DNA from: Tenacibaculum finnmarkense
GTDB lineage: Bacteria; Bacteroidota; Bacteroidia; Flavobacteriales; Flavobacteriaceae
Assembly: GCF_900239185.1 (NCBI RefSeq)
Contig: NZ_OENA01000097.1
Coordinates: 62,001 to 126,000 of the forward strand
Direction of reading: 5' to 3'
Length of the DNA stretch: 64,000 bases
The notes under the pieces were generated by a model that saw only the letters and a list, made by a program, of their open reading frames with translations, did not search any database and was not told the DNA's origin. Both the position numbers and the translations under genes were made by a program. Below are positions 61,291 to 64,000 of the stretch, one piece after another (position 1 is the first letter of the stretch; every line of letters begins with the position of its first letter).

Positions 61291-62898
61291 ATGGATGGAA
61301 ATTTATTTCCTGTATTAGCAGGAATTATAGGGGTAGCAATCGGTTTTATTATAGCTAAAATAGTAGAGAAATCTAAAGCAAATAAGCTAATTATAGAAAC
61401 AAATAAAGAAGTAAAAAACATTGTTAAATCGGCTAAGATAGAAGCAGATTCAATAAAAAAAGATAAAATATTACAAGCTAAAGAGAAGTTTATTGAGCTA
61501 AAATCTGAGCATGAAAAAGTAATTTTATCAAGAGAAAAGAAAATCTCTGATGTAGAAAAAAGAACTAGAGATAAAGAAAGTCAAATTTCATCAGAATTAG
61601 ATAAAAATAGAAAATTAAATAAAGCAGTAGAGAATAAAGCTACCGATTTTACTTCTAAAATTCAGGTTTTAGAAAAGAAAGAAGCTGATTTTGAACATAA
61701 AATAGAAATTTTAGAAAAGAAAGAAGCCGAGGTAGAAAAAGTACACAAACGTCATGTTGATATGCTAGAGCAAATTTCAGGCTTATCGGCAGAAGATGCT
61801 AAAACCGAGCTAGTATCATCATTAAAAGATGAAGCGAAATCAGAAGCGATGTCTTTTGTACAAACAACTATTGAAGAATCAAAAATGACTGCACAGCAAG
61901 AAGCTCGTAAAGTTGTTTTAAAAACCATTCAAAGAGTAGGAGTAGAGCAGGCTGTTGAAAATTGTGTGTCGGTATTTAATTTAGAGTCTGACGATGTTAA
62001 AGGACGTATTATTGGGCGTGAAGGTCGTAATATTCGTGCTTTAGAAGCTGCAACAGGTGTTGAAATTATTGTTGATGACACACCAGAGGCGATTATTTTA
62101 TCGTGTTTTGATCCTATTCGTAGAGAAATTGCTCGTTTATCGATGCATAAATTAGTAACCGATGGGCGTATTCACCCAGCAAGAATTGAAGAGGTTGTTA
62201 AGAAAACAGAAAAGCAAATTAGTCAAGAAATTATAGAGGTTGGTAAACGTACCGTTATCGATTTAGGAATTCATGGATTACACCCTGAATTAATAAAAAT
62301 TGTTGGGCGTATGAAATACCGTTCTTCTTATGGGCAAAATTTACTACAACATTCTCGTGAGGTTGCAAATCTTTGTGGTATTATGGCGGCTGAAATGGGC
62401 TTAAATGCAAAAGCTGCTAAACGTGCTGGTTTATTACATGATATTGGTAAAGTGCCAGAAACAGAAAGTGAATTACCACACGCTTTATTAGGGATGCAAT
62501 GGGCTGAGAAATATGGCGAAAAACCAGATGTTTGTAATGCAATTGGAGCGCATCATGATGAAATAGAAATGAAAAGTTTGTTATCGCCAATTGTACAGGT
62601 TTGTGATGCTATTTCAGGAGCAAGACCAGGAGCGCGCCGTCAGGTTTTAGATTCTTATATTCAGCGTTTAAAAGATTTAGAAGATATTGCTTTTGGTTTT
62701 GTAGGTGTACAAAAAGCATACGCTATTCAAGCAGGACGTGAATTAAGAGTTATGGTTGAAAGTTCAAAAGTAAACGATACCAAAGCAGCCGAATTATCAT
62801 TTAATATTTCACAAAAAATACAAAATGATATGACCTACCCAGGGCAGGTAAAAGTGACTGTAATTCGTGAAACTAGAGCTGTAAACGTAGCAAAATAA
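61291..62898 (+). CDS. rny: Ribonuclease Y
   Basis: 535 residues. Membrane anchor at the N-terminus ([22 protein letters not shown]), coiled coil to about residue 185, KH domain ([36 protein letters not shown]) and HD domain with catalytic LLHDIGKV and GAHHDEIE. The endonuclease initiates mRNA decay at the membrane. Terminator hairpin follows. Length and order are typical. Confidence 0.97.
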   Translation: MDGNLFPVLAGIIGVAIGFIIAKIVEKSKANKLIIETNKEVKNIVKSAKIEADSIKKDKILQAKEKFIELKSEHEKVILSREKKISDVEKRTRDKESQISSELDKNRKLNKAVENKATDFTSKIQVLEKKEADFEHKIEILEKKEAEVEKVHKRHVDMLEQISGLSAEDAKTELVSSLKDEAKSEAMSFVQTTIEESKMTAQQEARKVVLKTIQRVGVEQAVENCVSVFNLESDDVKGRIIGREGRNIRALEAATGVEIIVDDTPEAIILSCFDPIRREIARLSMHKLVTDGRIHPARIEEVVKKTEKQISQEIIEVGKRTVIDLGIHGLHPELIKIVGRMKYRSSYGQNLLQHSREVANLCGIMAAEMGLNAKAAKRAGLLHDIGKVPETESELPHALLGMQWAEKYGEKPDVCNAIGAHHDEIEMKSLLSPIVQVCDAISGARPGARRQVLDSYIQRLKDLEDIAFGFVGVQKAYAIQAGRELRVMVESSKVNDTKAAELSFNISQKIQNDMTYPGQVKVTVIRETRAVNVAK

Positions 62899-62926
62899 AA
62901 CAAAATATTTGTATTGAAATTTACTG

Positions 62927-62956
62927 AAAAACCCGCATTTACGATGCGGGTTTTTT
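62927..62956 (+). terminator. Terminator after rny
   Basis: AAAAACCCGCAT and ATGCGGGTTTTTT around the loop TTACG, with a T-run. Confidence 0.88.
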
Positions 62957-63081
62957 GTGTTTAAAAAGTAGTTTAATGTAAAAGCTTTGCTTTTATCTGC
63001 TATAAAATATTTTTTTAAATAAAAGAAAACATCTAAATTGATTATTCTAAAAATTTATCAGCATAAAAACTTTATAATTAC

Positions 63082-63089
63082 TAAATTTG
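63082..63089 (+). promoter_or_regulatory. -7 box directly before the murQ ATG
   Basis: TAAATTTG, four bases, then ATG 63094. The spacing equals that before the HsdR-N-like gene and implies a leaderless mRNA. The rest of the rny-murQ gap (62957-63081) shows nothing else. Confidence 0.45.
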
Positions 63090-63093
63090 AAAC

Positions 63094-63921
63094 ATGAATT
63101 TTACCAAAACAACCGAACAAAACTCAAAGTATGATAATTTAGAAAAAATGAGTATTTCTGAAGTATTATCAAACATAAATAACGAAGATAAAACTGTGCC
63201 TTTGGCTGTTGAAAAAGCCTTGCCTCAAATTGAAAAATTAACCGAACAAATTGTGTTAAAATTACAACAAGGCGGGCGATTATTTTATATTGGCGCAGGC
63301 ACAAGTGGGCGTTTAGGTATTTTAGATGCTAGCGAATGTCCGCCTACCTTTGGTGTTGGGCATAACCTAGTTGTGGGGCTTATTGCTGGTGGCGATATTG
63401 CTATTAGAAAAGCCGTAGAAAATGCCGAAGATGCGACCAAACAAGGTTGGGCAGATTTGCAAAACAAACAAATTACCGCCAACGATGTTGTTGTTGGTAT
63501 TGCTGCTTCTGGGACTACACCTTATGTAATTTCGGCGCTTGAAAAATGCAACGAAAACCAAATAATTACGGGCTGTATTACCTGTAATAAAAACAGTCCT
63601 TTGGCGTTAACGGCGCAATTTCCTGTTGAGGTAGTTGTTGGAGCGGAGTTTTTAACGGGCAGTTCTCGAATGAAAGCAGGTACAGCACAAAAATTAGTAC
63701 TAAATATGCTTTCTACGGCAAGCATGATTCAGTTAGGGAAGGTAAAAGGTAATAAAATGGTTGATATGCAGCTTTCTAATAAAAAATTAGTAGAAAGAGC
63801 TAAAAAAATGCTAATTGCTGAGTTACATATTAATAATAACCTTGCGGCAGTATTACTAGAAAAATATGGAAATGTTAGAAATGCTATTATAAATTTTAAA
63901 AAAACCACTGAAAATGACTAA
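63094..63921 (+). CDS. murQ: N-acetylmuramic acid 6-phosphate etherase
   Basis: 275 residues. Cleaves the lactyl ether of MurNAc-6-phosphate in cell-wall recycling. SIS domain with [22 protein letters not shown], then [15 protein letters not shown] and [30 protein letters not shown], the family signature. The start codon of the next gene lies inside the last eight bases. Confidence 0.95.
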   Translation: MNFTKTTEQNSKYDNLEKMSISEVLSNINNEDKTVPLAVEKALPQIEKLTEQIVLKLQQGGRLFYIGAGTSGRLGILDASECPPTFGVGHNLVVGLIAGGDIAIRKAVENAEDATKQGWADLQNKQITANDVVVGIAASGTTPYVISALEKCNENQIITGCITCNKNSPLALTAQFPVEVVVGAEFLTGSSRMKAGTAQKLVLNMLSTASMIQLGKVKGNKMVDMQLSNKKLVERAKKMLIAELHINNNLAAVLLEKYGNVRNAIINFKKTTEND

Positions 63922-64000
63922 AAAAATAACAAATGATGTGGTTGTAAAAAAGTTTTTAATTTTATTAGGCTTATTAATTGTGTCGCCAATTGTATTGAGT
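63914..64000 (+). CDS. Small membrane protein, 5' fragment
   Basis: 29 codons are visible before the window ends: [20 protein letters not shown] then a hydrophobic stretch (LIVSPIVLS). The ATG overlaps the end of murQ by eight bases, indicating translational coupling. The start resembles the short DUF6095-type membrane proteins that I recall after murQ in flavobacteria; too little is visible to be sure. Confidence 0.55.
   Translation, partial: MTKKITNDVVVKKFLILLGLLIVSPIVLS

Overview
The window is AT-rich bacterial chromosome from the Bacteroidota, most likely a marine Flavobacteriaceae (Tenacibaculum/Polaribacter-like; genus is a guess). The evidence is a SusC/SusD pair, a Bacteroidota PUR-alpha-like protein, a long flavobacterial NusB, a RprXY-like two-component system, DUF349 and TamB proteins of Bacteroidota type, the absence of clear Shine-Dalgarno sites, repeated TAnnTTTG -7 promoter boxes, and several TTG start codons.

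Layout. 1-1433: end of a thiamine operon (thiH, thiF-like with rhodanese domain). 1440-1593: a small non-coding element with terminal inverted repeats. 1663-8161: the most notable locus, a complete retron. It comprises a WGR plus ARM/HEAT-repeat protein, a winged-helix plus SWIM zinc-finger protein, a structured non-coding RNA (about 6376-6583) with a long msd-type hairpin, and a retron reverse transcriptase with NAxxH, YVDD and VTG motifs. The architecture matches what I remember as type XIII retrons (ARM + WHSWIM + RT). I see no known nuclease or membrane effector in it, so its effector mechanism is open. 8240-15326 (minus strand): SDR, EamA transporter, M28 peptidase, FecCD-type ABC importer, RdgB, a coiled-coil protein and RlmH. 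15483-22447 (plus): NadC, M3 peptidase, pentapeptide-repeat protein, YihY membrane protein, HisS and FolE.

22753-28800: SusC/SusD outer-membrane uptake pair followed by an alkaline-phosphatase-superfamily lipoprotein whose reading frame runs through its own terminator. 28820-35759 (minus): response regulator, histidine kinase, CoaE, YbbR-like, YajC, DUF1573, NusB and leucine-type dehydrogenase. 35924-43669: ABC exporter, PUR-alpha-like protein, MenF and a hotdog thioesterase (menaquinone), pRiA4b-like protein, YciO/TsaC-family protein, glycosyltransferase, HsdR-N-like protein and HolA. 43731-54130: ABC-F ATPase, a repeat-rich convergent gap, TsaD, TamB, two DUF368 (PopT-like) paralogues and AroE. 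54219-64000: DUF349 protein, TonB-dependent receptor with M23 peptidase, a ZapB-like/ZapA pair, a candidate 6S RNA, RNase Y, MurQ and the start of a small membrane protein.

Most genes are core housekeeping. Accessory material is concentrated in the retron island and in intergenic repeats (about 1440-1593, 9002-9079, 41129-41162, 45380-45458, 45572-45697). No tRNA, rRNA, CRISPR array, transposase or prophage was seen. All family assignments come from reading motifs by eye; no database search was run.
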